From an uncultured Rhodopila sp. (GTDB lineage Bacteria; Pseudomonadota; Alphaproteobacteria; Acetobacterales; Acetobacteraceae), in the NCBI RefSeq assembly GCF_903944925.1, contig NZ_CAJATU010000042.1:461496-525495 (forward strand): a stretch of DNA of 64,000 nt. Direction: 5' to 3'. The notes beneath the pieces were generated by a model. That model saw nothing but the letters and a program-made list of their open reading frames with translations. It did no database searches and was not told the origin of the DNA. Shown here piece by piece: positions 19,136 through 27,086 of this stretch. The translations under genes and the position numbers were made by a program. Each line of letters begins with the position of its first letter. The first letter of the stretch is position 1.

Positions 19136-20536
19136 ATGCGCAGCAGCTTTGTCCATCCCGTCGATGAACACCTCCCGGTCACGCGACTGATACCGCTGGC
19201 CATCCAGCATGTGCTTGTCATGTATGCCGGGGCGGTCGCGGTTCCGCTGATCATCGGTCGCGCCGTAAATCTTCCGCCTGAACAGGTCGCGTTCCTGATC
19301 AGCGCCGATCTGTTTGCGTGCGGGCTTGCGACGATCGTGCAGAGCCTCGGATTTCCCGGTGTCGGCATTCGCTTGCCGGTGATGATGGGTGTGACCTTTG
19401 CTTCTGTCGGCCCGATGCTGTCGATGGCGGCCTCTCCCGAAATCGGGCTGCTCGGCATCTACGGCGCGGTCATCGGCGCGGGGATCTTCGGCGTGCTGGC
19501 GGCACCGTTCATCAGCCGGCTGCTGCCGCTGTTTCCTCCGGTTGTTACCGGAACGATCATCCTGGTGATTGGCATCTCCCTGATGCGAGTGGGCATAAAT
19601 TGGGCAGGCGGTGGCCTGCAAACATTCACTAAAGTGGTGGACGGCGTGCCGGCGGCGGTTCCCAATCCGGCGTTCGGCCAGATCACGGGGATGGGTATCG
19701 CATTGTTCGTGCTGCTGGTGATCCTTTCGCTGATCAAATGGGGCCGCGGTTTCGTTGCCAATGTTGCAGTGCTGCTCGGCATTATCATCGGCGCCGTGGT
19801 ATCCGCCGCATTCGGATTGATGCATTTCGAGAAAGTTGTCACCGCTTCCTGGTTTGCCATCGTGGTGCCGTTCCATTTCGGCTTGCCGCAGTTTCACCTG
19901 ATCCCGATAGTAACCATGTGCATCGTCATGGTTGTGGTGATGATTGAATCGCTGGGCATGTTCCTTGCCCTTAGTGAAATTACCGGCAAGCCGATCGATC
20001 AGGCGGATCTGACGCGGGGCTTGCGGGGCGACGGAGTGGGAACGGTTCTCGGGGGTATTTTCAATACGTTTCCCTATACATCGTTCTCGCAGAATGTCGG
20101 CCTTGTCGGTGTAACCGGGGTTCGCTCGCGCTTCATTACGGTTACCGGCGGCATCGTCATGCTGATCCTGGGCGTGCTGCCGAAGATGGCCGCCCTGGTG
20201 GAGGCGGTGCCGCTGGTGGTGCTGGGCGGCGCAGGGCTGGTGATGTTCGGCATGGTCGCGGCAACCGGGGCGCGAATCCTGACCGGAGTTAATTTCAAAA
20301 GCAATCAATACAACCTCTTTGTCGTCGCCGTATCGGTCGGCTTTGGCATGATTCCACTGGTGGCGCCTACGTTTTTCCACAACCTGCCGCGAGAGCTGCA
20401 GCCGCTGCTGGAGTCCGGAATTCTTCTGTCCGCCGTGGTTTCAGTGATTTTGAACCTTTTTTTCAACGGATTGGGCAGCGTCGAATCGGCGCGGCATGAG
20501 GCTGCCGCGACCGCCGCCGCGGCGGAGCATGTTTAG
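19136..20536 (+). CDS. NCS2-family urate/xanthine permease
   Basis: 466 residues with about 12-14 membrane segments. Family blocks are IQHVLVMYAGAVAVPLIIG at the start, GLATIVQSLG with VGIRLPVMMGVTFASVGPML, and the signature NTFPYTSFSQNVGLVGVTGV in the second half. It imports a purine base with protons or sodium. The start ATG 19136 has TAGGAC upstream. A urate oxidase gene begins 19 bases downstream in the same direction, which points to urate (or xanthine) as the substrate. Confidence 0.9.
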   Translation: MRSSFVHPVDEHLPVTRLIPLAIQHVLVMYAGAVAVPLIIGRAVNLPPEQVAFLISADLFACGLATIVQSLGFPGVGIRLPVMMGVTFASVGPMLSMAASPEIGLLGIYGAVIGAGIFGVLAAPFISRLLPLFPPVVTGTIILVIGISLMRVGINWAGGGLQTFTKVVDGVPAAVPNPAFGQITGMGIALFVLLVILSLIKWGRGFVANVAVLLGIIIGAVVSAAFGLMHFEKVVTASWFAIVVPFHFGLPQFHLIPIVTMCIVMVVVMIESLGMFLALSEITGKPIDQADLTRGLRGDGVGTVLGGIFNTFPYTSFSQNVGLVGVTGVRSRFITVTGGIVMLILGVLPKMAALVEAVPLVVLGGAGLVMFGMVAATGARILTGVNFKSNQYNLFVVAVSVGFGMIPLVAPTFFHNLPRELQPLLESGILLSAVVSVILNLFFNGLGSVESARHEAAATAAAAEHV

Positions 20537-20554
20537 CAACCGGAGCATCAAAGC

Positions 20555-21391
20555 ATGGCACTTCTGCAAAAAACCTACGGCAAGGACCACGTCCGCGTCA
20601 TGCGCATCGAGCGCAACGCCGATCGGCATGAGGTACGGGAATTGACGGTCAGGGCGATGCTGACAGGGGATTTTGATAAGGCATTCATTCACGCCGATAA
20701 CTCGACATCGGTGGCGACCGACACGGTCAAGAACATCGTCAATGTCGTGGCGCGGGAAAATCTCTCGCTGGGAACCGAACTGTTTTGCGCCGCCGTGACA
20801 CGGAAGCTGCTCGATTCGTATCCGGAAGTGGACAGCGCGACGGTGACGGCGCATGAAACGAAGTGGGCGCGGCTGCTGGTCGATGGAAAGCCGCATGACC
20901 ACAGCTTCGTGCTCGACAGCAACGGCAAGCCATTCGCCAGGGTTGTCGCGACACGGGACAAGATCTCGACGGAATCGGGGATTTCCGCTTTCACCTTTTT
21001 GAAGTCCACGCAGTCCGGCTGGGAACATTACATCCACGACCGTTTCACCACGATCCCGGAAACCCGGGACCGGATGGCGGCGACGGCGATGGACGCATCC
21101 TGGCGCTGGCAATCGACTCCTTCGGACTACGATGCCGCCAATGCGGAAATCCTGAGCACGTTGCTGAAAGTTTTCGCGACGACCTATAGCGCCAGCGTGC
21201 AGGACAGCTTGTACCGGATGGGCATGGCGGCGCTCGAAGCGGTGCCGGAACTCGCCGATATCAGCATGGCCTGCCCGAACAAGCACTACCTTCTGATCAA
21301 CCTGTCGCCGTTCGGCCTGGAAAACAACAACCAGGTGTTCGTTTCGACCGATGAGCCGCACGGCCAGATCGAATGCACGGTAGGGCGTTAG
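20555..21391 (+). CDS. Urate oxidase (uricase)
   Basis: 278 residues. Cofactor-free enzyme that oxidises urate to 5-hydroxyisourate. The N-terminal Lys region (KTYGKDHVRVMRI), the catalytic Thr segment NSTSVATDTVKN and the two T-fold repeats are visible. ISMACPNKHYLLINLSPFGL near the end carries the active-site His/Asn region. The length is close to the usual 290-300. It follows the permease in one operon, so imported purine can be degraded at once. No HIU hydrolase or OHCU decarboxylase gene follows here. Confidence 0.93.
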   Translation: MALLQKTYGKDHVRVMRIERNADRHEVRELTVRAMLTGDFDKAFIHADNSTSVATDTVKNIVNVVARENLSLGTELFCAAVTRKLLDSYPEVDSATVTAHETKWARLLVDGKPHDHSFVLDSNGKPFARVVATRDKISTESGISAFTFLKSTQSGWEHYIHDRFTTIPETRDRMAATAMDASWRWQSTPSDYDAANAEILSTLLKVFATTYSASVQDSLYRMGMAALEAVPELADISMACPNKHYLLINLSPFGLENNNQVFVSTDEPHGQIECTVGR

Positions 21392-21432
21392 CAATATCTC
21401 GCGTTTATACCAAAACCGCAACAGTAGGGTAT

Positions 21433-21460
21433 TTGACTAGGTAGATTCCGAGGCTATCAA
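21433..21460 (+). promoter_or_regulatory. Sigma-70-type promoter for a candidate small RNA
   Basis: TTGACT (21433-21438), 16-base spacer, TATCAA (21455-21460). It lies in the gap after uricase and predicts a start near 21467. The hexamers are close to consensus for a GC-rich genome. Confidence 0.5.
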
Positions 21461-21466
21461 TCGCGA

Positions 21467-21611
21467 GACCGTGAGGCGTATATCTTCGCTTGCAAGGACC
21501 GCTGGTTTTGCCCGCGTCCATGGCCCGATCGGGTTGTTTTTGGCGACCCTTTAGGACGTTTCCTCCCTCTATAAACTGGGCCCCTGCTGTTATGCGGGGG
21601 CCTCTTTTTTT
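21467..21611 (+). ncRNA. Candidate small RNA of about 145 nt
   Basis: A promoter (21433-21460) and a strong intrinsic terminator (21579-21611) bracket about 145 bases with no coding signal. Within it, CCCGATCGGG (about 21512-21521) can fold on itself, and TTCCTCCCTC (about 21560-21569) lies just before the terminator stem. A C/U-rich stretch complementary to ribosome binding sites is a feature of several alphaproteobacterial small RNAs. It does not match tmRNA, SRP RNA or RNase P as I know them; 6S RNA is not excluded. It might instead be a long leader of the next gene. Confidence 0.45.
21579..21611 (+). terminator. Intrinsic terminator
   Basis: GGCCCCTGC pairs with GCGGGGGCC (9 bp, one G-T pair) around the loop tgttat, followed directly by TCTTTTTTT. 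This is the clearest rho-independent terminator in the window. It ends the candidate small RNA and perhaps also the permease-uricase operon. Confidence 0.8.
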
Positions 21612-21698
21612 GACCGGTGCCCCCGCCGCCGCGCCCGGCAAAGTCTTGATTCCGGCCGAGCCTCCTGCGAAAGAGTGGCGGAAACCCGGGGAACCGAT

Positions 21699-21920
21699 GT
21701 GCAGCCGACGAAAACATTGACCGAAGGCCAGCGGGCCTACGAAGCCAAACGCGCCGCCAAGGCGGGCATGAGCCTGGACAAGTGGCTCGCCCTGAAGCAG
21801 CGCGAGCAGGAAAATGAGGCGAAGGCCAAGGCGAAGCTCGCCGAAGCGGCGAAGCCGCCCAAGCCGCCCGGCTTCTTCGGCCGCCTGCTGGACCGCGCCC
21901 ACCGCCCGCTTGGAAGCTGA
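21699..21920 (+). CDS. Small conserved hypothetical protein, Lys/Ala-rich
   Basis: About 73 residues from GTG 21699, which has GGGGAA 5 bases upstream; GTG 21675 is the alternative. The protein reads LTEGQRAYEAKRAAKAGMSL, then DKWLALKQRE, a charged Lys/Glu/Ala helix, and ends KPPGFFGRLLDRAHRPLGS. The N-terminal helix looks DNA- or RNA-binding in character but no named domain is seen. The next gene begins inside its last codons, so the two are probably translated together. Confidence 0.6.
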   Translation: MQPTKTLTEGQRAYEAKRAAKAGMSLDKWLALKQREQENEAKAKAKLAEAAKPPKPPGFFGRLLDRAHRPLGS

Positions 21921-22866
21921 CCTCGCCGCGCACGCGGATTGGAGCATCGACCCGCGGAAACGCTGGATCACCGTGGCCCGGCGCAGTGGTTCGGGCTGGA
22001 CGATCACCGCACCAAGGCCCGTCGGCGATGTCGCTACCCTGCTGTCGCGACTGACCGGCGAAGCCGATGGGGGTGCCGTCGCCCTGGGTGCGGACCTGCC
22101 CATCGGATTGCCGCGGGCCTATGCGGCAGGCCGGTCCGAATCCGGCTTCCCGGCGTTCCTGCGCGGCGTACGCGATCTGCCGGACTTCTTTACCGTTTGC
22201 GCCAGCCTCGATGACATCGGACCCGGACGGCCATTCTACCCGGCGCGCGGGGTGGCGGGGATGACGCGCCTGTCGCACGCGCTGGCGCTCGGGCTGGCCG
22301 ATGCGGCTGCGTTGTGCCGCGCCTGCGACCGGGCGACGGCGGAGCGCCCGGCCGGAGCGCCGCTGTTCTGGACGCTGGGTGCCAACCAGTCGGGCAAGGC
22401 CGCCATCGCCGCCTGGCAAACCCTGATCCTGCCGGCGCTGGAAAGCGGGGCCGGGTTGCGGCTGTGGCCGTTCGAGGGGCCGATCCGGTCACTGCTCTCG
22501 CCCGGATCGGTTGCGATAGCGGAGACCTACCCGGCCGAGGCGCTGCGCCACCTCGGTATTCGGCTGCGCGGCAGCAAGCGGCGGCAGATGGATCGCCGCG
22601 CTGCGGCGGGCCCTTTGATGGCGGCGATGGGCCTGCTGGCCGCCACGCCGGACGATGCCATACGCCGAGCAGTCCACGACGGCTTCGGCCCGGATGCCGC
22701 CGGGGAGGACCGGTTCGACAGCGTCCTCGGGCTGCTCTGCCTGCTGAACGTACTGGCGGGGAACCGGCCCGACACCGCGCCGGACGATCCATGGATCCAG
22801 CGCTGGGAGGGCTGGGTGTTGGGCCAGACCGCGCTGCCCGTCCCTCGCGCCGCGGCCGTGGCGTAG
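21910..22866 (+). CDS. Uncharacterised protein, DUF429-like (RNase H fold suspected)
   Basis: About 318 residues if it starts at TTG 21910, which overlaps the previous gene by 11 bases; no ATG or good ribosome site is near, so the start is uncertain. The parts DWSIDPRKRWITVA, GADLPIGLPRAYA and GSVAIAETYPAEALRHLGI fit the pattern of DUF429 proteins: an early Asp-containing strand, D-x-P-[IF]-G-L, and E-x-Y-P. These are predicted to have an RNase H-like fold. The middle holds FWTLGANQSGKAAIAAW. The reaction is unknown; it may be nucleic-acid related by fold only. Confidence 0.55.
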   Translation: MEADLAAHADWSIDPRKRWITVARRSGSGWTITAPRPVGDVATLLSRLTGEADGGAVALGADLPIGLPRAYAAGRSESGFPAFLRGVRDLPDFFTVCASLDDIGPGRPFYPARGVAGMTRLSHALALGLADAAALCRACDRATAERPAGAPLFWTLGANQSGKAAIAAWQTLILPALESGAGLRLWPFEGPIRSLLSPGSVAIAETYPAEALRHLGIRLRGSKRRQMDRRAAAGPLMAAMGLLAATPDDAIRRAVHDGFGPDAAGEDRFDSVLGLLCLLNVLAGNRPDTAPDDPWIQRWEGWVLGQTALPVPRAAAVA

Positions 22867-22937
22867 CGGCCGGCCCGGTTGACGGACCACGACCGTGCCG
22901 ATCTGATGGCCGCTGACCGCTGGATGGATAGGGCACC

Positions 22938-23633
22938 TTGGCAGCAGAAATCGTGCTCGTGCACAGCTCCGACCTGCATGTTGACGGCAACCCACAGGAT
23001 CCGCACGGCACGGACTGGCTGCGCGCCGTTCTGCGGACCGCCGAGAAGATCCAGGCTCACTACGTGCTGCTCGCTGGCGACGTGTTCGACAGCAACCGCC
23101 AGACGGACGCCATCATTGCGCAAAGCCACGCGCTGCTGCGGGATGCGGCGCGGCAGGTGATCATTCTCCCCGGCAACCACGATCCGGTCACGCCGGACTC
23201 AGTCTGGCGCCGCGGCGGGCTCGATCGCCTGCCACATGTCCATGTCATCGGCGTCACGCACGAGATTGCAGTGCGCTTCCCGGACCATGACCTGGAAATC
23301 TGGGGGCAGGCACACGTCGATTACAATGACATGGCGCCCCTGAGAGCGCCGCGCGCCCGCTCCGGCCGCTGGCACCTGGCCATGGCGCACGGACACTACG
23401 AGGATGATGGCGTCCCGCCGCTGCGGCCGTCCTGGTTGATCCGCAATGCCGAGATCGAGGCAACCCGTGCCGACTATCTTGCGCTGGGGCACTGGAACCG
23501 GGCGGCGCGGGTCGGCACCGGGGTGACGGTGCCGGCGTATTACTCGGGCTCTCCCGATCTGGCGAAAACGGTCAATGTCGTGCGCTTGCGCGAGGACCGA
23601 ACGGTGGGTGTGACGCGCCAGGCCTGCGTATAA
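22938..23633 (+). CDS. Metallophosphoesterase (SbcD/Mre11-like fold)
   Basis: 231 residues. The metal-binding blocks of calcineurin-like phosphoesterases are in order: SSDLHVDG (D-x-H), AGDVFDSN (GD), PGNHDP (GNHD), AHGHYE (H) and ALGHWN. The last block is normally GHxH; here the second His is Asn, which removes one usual metal ligand. Closest in style to DNA-repair nuclease-type members, but without the SbcD C-terminal parts. The start is TTG 22938 with GATAGGG upstream. It lies 71 bases after the DUF429-like gene. Confidence 0.8.
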   Translation: MAAEIVLVHSSDLHVDGNPQDPHGTDWLRAVLRTAEKIQAHYVLLAGDVFDSNRQTDAIIAQSHALLRDAARQVIILPGNHDPVTPDSVWRRGGLDRLPHVHVIGVTHEIAVRFPDHDLEIWGQAHVDYNDMAPLRAPRARSGRWHLAMAHGHYEDDGVPPLRPSWLIRNAEIEATRADYLALGHWNRAARVGTGVTVPAYYSGSPDLAKTVNVVRLREDRTVGVTRQACV

Positions 23634-23673
23634 CACCAGCCCTCGTCAGACCCCGTCGTTGGCCGGACAAGCC

Positions 23674-24222
23674 TCAATGGCAGGACGGAATCGGCGGGAG
23701 ATAGTTCCAATTGTTCGGCTGCCGGTGGGCGGGACAATCGAGCAGCAACGTGATCGTCACGCCCTGAGGAGCCGCCGCCGCGGGCGTCCCGGCAGGAACC
23801 ACCGGCGCCTGGCCTTCGGGCAGAAGCGACAGCGCAAGGCCATTGTCTTTGAAGTACTGGGTCACGTTGCGCACCCGGGTCGCCCGCTGCTCGGCCGTCA
23901 GGCTGGAGGTGTCCGCCACGGCGATGTGGATCAGGCTGGGATCCAGCAAGCCCTGAATGACGCTGGCACGAACCTCCCGGTATGTGCCGGTTTGCGCGTC
24001 GACCTTCTCGGTGAAATCCGAGTTGCCCAGCAGGGTGACGACGGCACCATTCTGCGCGGGCTGCAGTGCCGCCGAACCAGCCGCAATATCAGGCGCCAGC
24101 CGGGCTTGCAGCCGATCGTTCAGAAGCTCGGTCGAGCGGTGCAGACCATGGTCCCAACTGCAAGCGCCGAGAAGAAGGAGCGGGGCAAGCAAGCCGGTGA
24201 TGCGTCCAACGGGGGTGGTCAT
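23674..24222 (-). CDS. Lipoprotein of unknown function
   Basis: 182 residues from ATG 24222; AGGAG lies about 14 bases upstream. The signal sequence ITGLLAPLLLLGAC ends in a lipobox with Cys21, so the protein is lipidated and anchored in the envelope. The mature part holds VVTLLGNSDFTEKVDAQTG and LTAEQRATRVRNVTQYFKDN. The second looks like the helix of OmpA-type peptidoglycan-binding domains, but the whole domain is not convincing. The C-terminal 40 residues are rich in Pro and Ala. Gene neighbours give no clue. Confidence 0.65.
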   Translation of the reverse strand: MTTPVGRITGLLAPLLLLGACSWDHGLHRSTELLNDRLQARLAPDIAAGSAALQPAQNGAVVTLLGNSDFTEKVDAQTGTYREVRASVIQGLLDPSLIHIAVADTSSLTAEQRATRVRNVTQYFKDNGLALSLLPEGQAPVVPAGTPAAAAPQGVTITLLLDCPAHRQPNNWNYLPPIPSCH

Positions 24223-24358
24223 AATCCGCGCAAGCTCCTGGGGTCGGGCGTTCTTAGCGGCTGTCCTATCAGGTGTTCTTGGCCTCACGCAACGGTGGTT
24301 GCAGGTAGCGCTCGCCCGCGCAGCCAGGCCGTGACGTTCAGGTGGCAAGCATCGCCCT

Positions 24359-24919
24359 TCATTGCCGATCGGCATCAGGCACGGCGAGTTGGTCGAACTC
24401 CGCCGCCAAACGGTGCAGCGACGCCCGCATCGCCGGGCCGCGCATCGCCGGGCCGCGTCCGGTCACCACCGTCTCCGGCTCCAGCGCGGCCAGCGCACGA
24501 ACCGATTCAGCCGCCTGCGGCCAATCCGCGGTGAAATACTGCGGCGGCCCGTGCAGTTCCGGCGCCGGCAACGACATCGCCCCGCCGAACACGTGCGGGT
24601 CGGGTTTCGGATAGGCGCCGGTCCCGTTCTGTTACGGCACCTCTCGCGGATGTGCGTAAACCGGCGCGCTCCATCGTCCCGCCAGTGTCCGCAAGGCGCC
24701 GGCGTGGTCGATATGGCCGTGCGTCAGGATGATCGCCACCGGCGCCCGGCCGCCGAACCGCGCCTCGGCGGAGTGCGCGATCATCCCGGCAGTGCCCGGC
24801 AGACCGGCATCGATCAGCACCCAATCGCCGCCCGGGCGGCCAAAGAACACCACGTTAACAATGCCCGGCCGGCGGTAGGCAAGGTCCGGCGCGAGTTCCC
24901 GCACCGCCTCGTCACGCAC
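24359..24919 (-). pseudogene. MBL-fold metallo-hydrolase, nonsense mutation and internal deletion
   Basis: Read on the minus strand from GTG 24919, the frame gives APDLAYRRPGIVNVVFFG, WVLIDAGLPGTAG and the metal motif ILTHGHIDHAG, then YAHPREVP. There a taa codon (24632-24634) stands where a tac for Tyr would fit. The same frame continues with QNGTGAYPKPDPHVFGGAMS, then APELHGPPQYFTADWPQAA and ETVVTGRGPAMRGPAMRASL. The two halves abut without the roughly 60 residues that normally hold the later metal-binding His and Asp of this family. The gene therefore carries both a stop and an in-frame loss of its active-site middle. Confidence 0.75.
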
Positions 24920-25143
24920 CTCTCAGCCGTGCAAAGCCTGATCGTCTACCGGTATCTGCTGCGCCATCAACCGCCTCCCGCGTCACCACCCGGGCAACAG
25001 CCGAGGCAACCTGATGGTCGATCGGCATGCGGTTCAGATAACCGTGTTGCGCCTTGCAGCTGCGAACGGAGTAGCGGAACGGCGGTTGCACCATGGGCGG
25101 AAGCCTCGCAATGTCCAGACAAACAGCATGAAGGAGCTTCCAC

Positions 25144-26145
25144 ATGTGGGAAAAGCGCCAGATCGGCCGTACCAAGCTGCAAGTCACCACCGTGGGCCTC
25201 GGCACGGCCACCATGGGCGGCAGCCGCATCAAGATCTCCCAGACCGAAGGGCAGGCCATCGTCTCGGCCGCGTGGGAGGCGGGAGTGCGCTACTTCGATA
25301 CCGCTCCGTTCTATGGCGTAGGCGCGGCTGAGCACCGCACCGGCGACGCGCTGCGCGACCATGACCGCGACACCTATGTGCTTTCCACCAAAGTCGGCCG
25401 CCTGCTGCGCCCGAAGACCGAAAATGCCCCGTCGGCTGACGGGCGGTTGTCGCCGATGCCGTTCCAGGTGGTGTATGATTATTCCTACGACGGCATCATG
25501 CGCTCGGTCGAGGACAGCTACCAGCGGCTCGGCCTCGCCCGTATCGACATCCTGTATGTGCACGATATCGGCGCCTACCAGCATGGTCCGGAGCTGAACG
25601 CGAAGTATCTGAAGGTGCTGCGCGACAGCGGCTACCGGGCGCTGGAGGAACTCCGCAGCAGCGGCCTGGTCAGCGCCATCGGCATTGGCGTGAACGAGAA
25701 GGAAGTGCTGATCGAGGCGCTCGGCTTCGGCGACTGGGACGCGTTCCTGCTCGCCGGCCGGTATACGCTGCTGGAGCAGGGGTCGCTGGACGACCTGATC
25801 CCGATGTGCCTGGAGCGCGGCACCTCGCTGGTCATCGGCGGACCGCTGAATTCCGGCATCCTGGCCGGCCGCGACACCTGGAACTATGCGCCTGCGCCGC
25901 CGGAGGTCGTCGAGCGGGTGCGGCAGATCGAAACCGTCTGCCAGGCGCATAACGTGCCGCTGGCGGCGGCGGCGTTGCAATTCCCGCTGGCGCATCCGGT
26001 CGTCGCCTCGGTCATCCCCGGCCCGCGCAGCGCCGCCGAGTTCAACGAGAATCTGCCGCTGTTTACGCTGAAAATCCCGCCGGAACTGTGGTCGGACCTG
26101 CGGACCGAAAACCTGCTGCACCCGAACGCTCCGGTTCCGGCTTAA
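25144..26145 (+). CDS. Aldo/keto reductase (D-threo-aldose/pyridoxal dehydrogenase group)
   Basis: 333 residues, NAD(P)-linked (beta/alpha)8 oxidoreductase. The start QIGRTKLQVTTVGLGTATMG, the catalytic Tyr region FDTAPFYGVGAAEHRTGDAL, STKVGRLLRP (catalytic Lys), YVHDIGA (catalytic His) and VIPGPRSAAEFNEN are all present. The wording of these blocks matches the group that holds L-fucose and pyridoxal 4-dehydrogenases. AAGGAG precedes ATG 25144. The next gene starts 3 bases after the stop, so they form one operon. Confidence 0.9.
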   Translation: MWEKRQIGRTKLQVTTVGLGTATMGGSRIKISQTEGQAIVSAAWEAGVRYFDTAPFYGVGAAEHRTGDALRDHDRDTYVLSTKVGRLLRPKTENAPSADGRLSPMPFQVVYDYSYDGIMRSVEDSYQRLGLARIDILYVHDIGAYQHGPELNAKYLKVLRDSGYRALEELRSSGLVSAIGIGVNEKEVLIEALGFGDWDAFLLAGRYTLLEQGSLDDLIPMCLERGTSLVIGGPLNSGILAGRDTWNYAPAPPEVVERVRQIETVCQAHNVPLAAAALQFPLAHPVVASVIPGPRSAAEFNENLPLFTLKIPPELWSDLRTENLLHPNAPVPA

Positions 26146-26148
26146 GCA

Positions 26149-27048
26149 ATGCCGATCGTTGAGCGGGACGTGTGGCGGAGGCAGTATTTCCAGCACGTTT
26201 CGTGTCCGGATGATGTGGTCATTCCGACGGATGACGTGCATGCCTGGCCGCTTTATCCGGCGCATCGCTGGGTCTATGACAAGCTGGCGGTGGCGCTGTC
26301 GCAGGGGCTGGAGGCCGCCCCGCACGGGGTGATGCCGCCGCGGTTTCCGGTGTTCTCCAAGCCGATGATCAACCTGCGCGGCATGGGTGCCGGCAGTCGG
26401 GCGATCATAAGCGAAGACGACTACCGCGCCGCCATGACCGGCGGCCATTTCTGGAGCACGCTGCTGACCGGCCCGCATGTCAGCACCGACCTCGCGCTGG
26501 AGGACGGCAATCCGGTGTGGTGGCGGCACACGACGGGGGTCACCGCGCCCGGTGGCACGTTCGACTACTGGCAGATCCACGCCGCAGCGATGCCGGCGAT
26601 CGAAGACTGGTGCGGCGCCTGGTCGCGCCAGCACCTGCGCGGCTACGACGGCATGGCGAACTTCGAAACCATCGGCGGGCGCATCATCGAGGCGCATCTG
26701 CGCTTCGCCGATCAGTGGCCGGATTTGTATGGGCCGGGGTGGATGCAGGCGGTTGTCGGCCTGTATGCCGCCGGCCGGTGGGACTACCCCGACATCGATC
26801 GCACTGACGGCTACAGCGTCGTGCTTTTCGGGCCGCACGGCCGCCGCTACCGCCACCCTCCGGCGGAGGTGGTGGAATGGGCGCTCGGGCTTGAGGGCGT
26901 GTCCAGCGTCCAGATCACGTTTCACGACGACCGAGACCCGGCGGGGCATTCGATGCCGCCCGGCGGGTTCCGCCTTGCCGTCATCAATACCACGTCACTT
27001 GCATCCGGGCAGTCGGCACGCGACATCATCCGCGCAAGCATAATGTGA
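26149..27048 (+). CDS. Uncharacterised protein in operon with the aldo/keto reductase
   Basis: 299 residues, soluble, Trp-rich. I do not recognise the family with certainty. The string FPVFSKPMINLRGMG, then GTFDYWQIHA, and later ANFETIGGRIIEAHLRFADQ has the look of an ATP-grasp enzyme: a Lys-Pro strand, an acidic end and E-x2-L-R-x2-D. No clear glycine loop is visible. A start 3 bases after the reductase stop implies joint expression. It might act on the same substrate. ATP-grasp membership is a guess. Confidence 0.55.
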   Translation: MPIVERDVWRRQYFQHVSCPDDVVIPTDDVHAWPLYPAHRWVYDKLAVALSQGLEAAPHGVMPPRFPVFSKPMINLRGMGAGSRAIISEDDYRAAMTGGHFWSTLLTGPHVSTDLALEDGNPVWWRHTTGVTAPGGTFDYWQIHAAAMPAIEDWCGAWSRQHLRGYDGMANFETIGGRIIEAHLRFADQWPDLYGPGWMQAVVGLYAAGRWDYPDIDRTDGYSVVLFGPHGRRYRHPPAEVVEWALGLEGVSSVQITFHDDRDPAGHSMPPGGFRLAVINTTSLASGQSARDIIRASIM

Positions 27049-27086
27049 CCCGAACGAACCGGGTGGCGGGGCGTTGAGGCTCCGAT

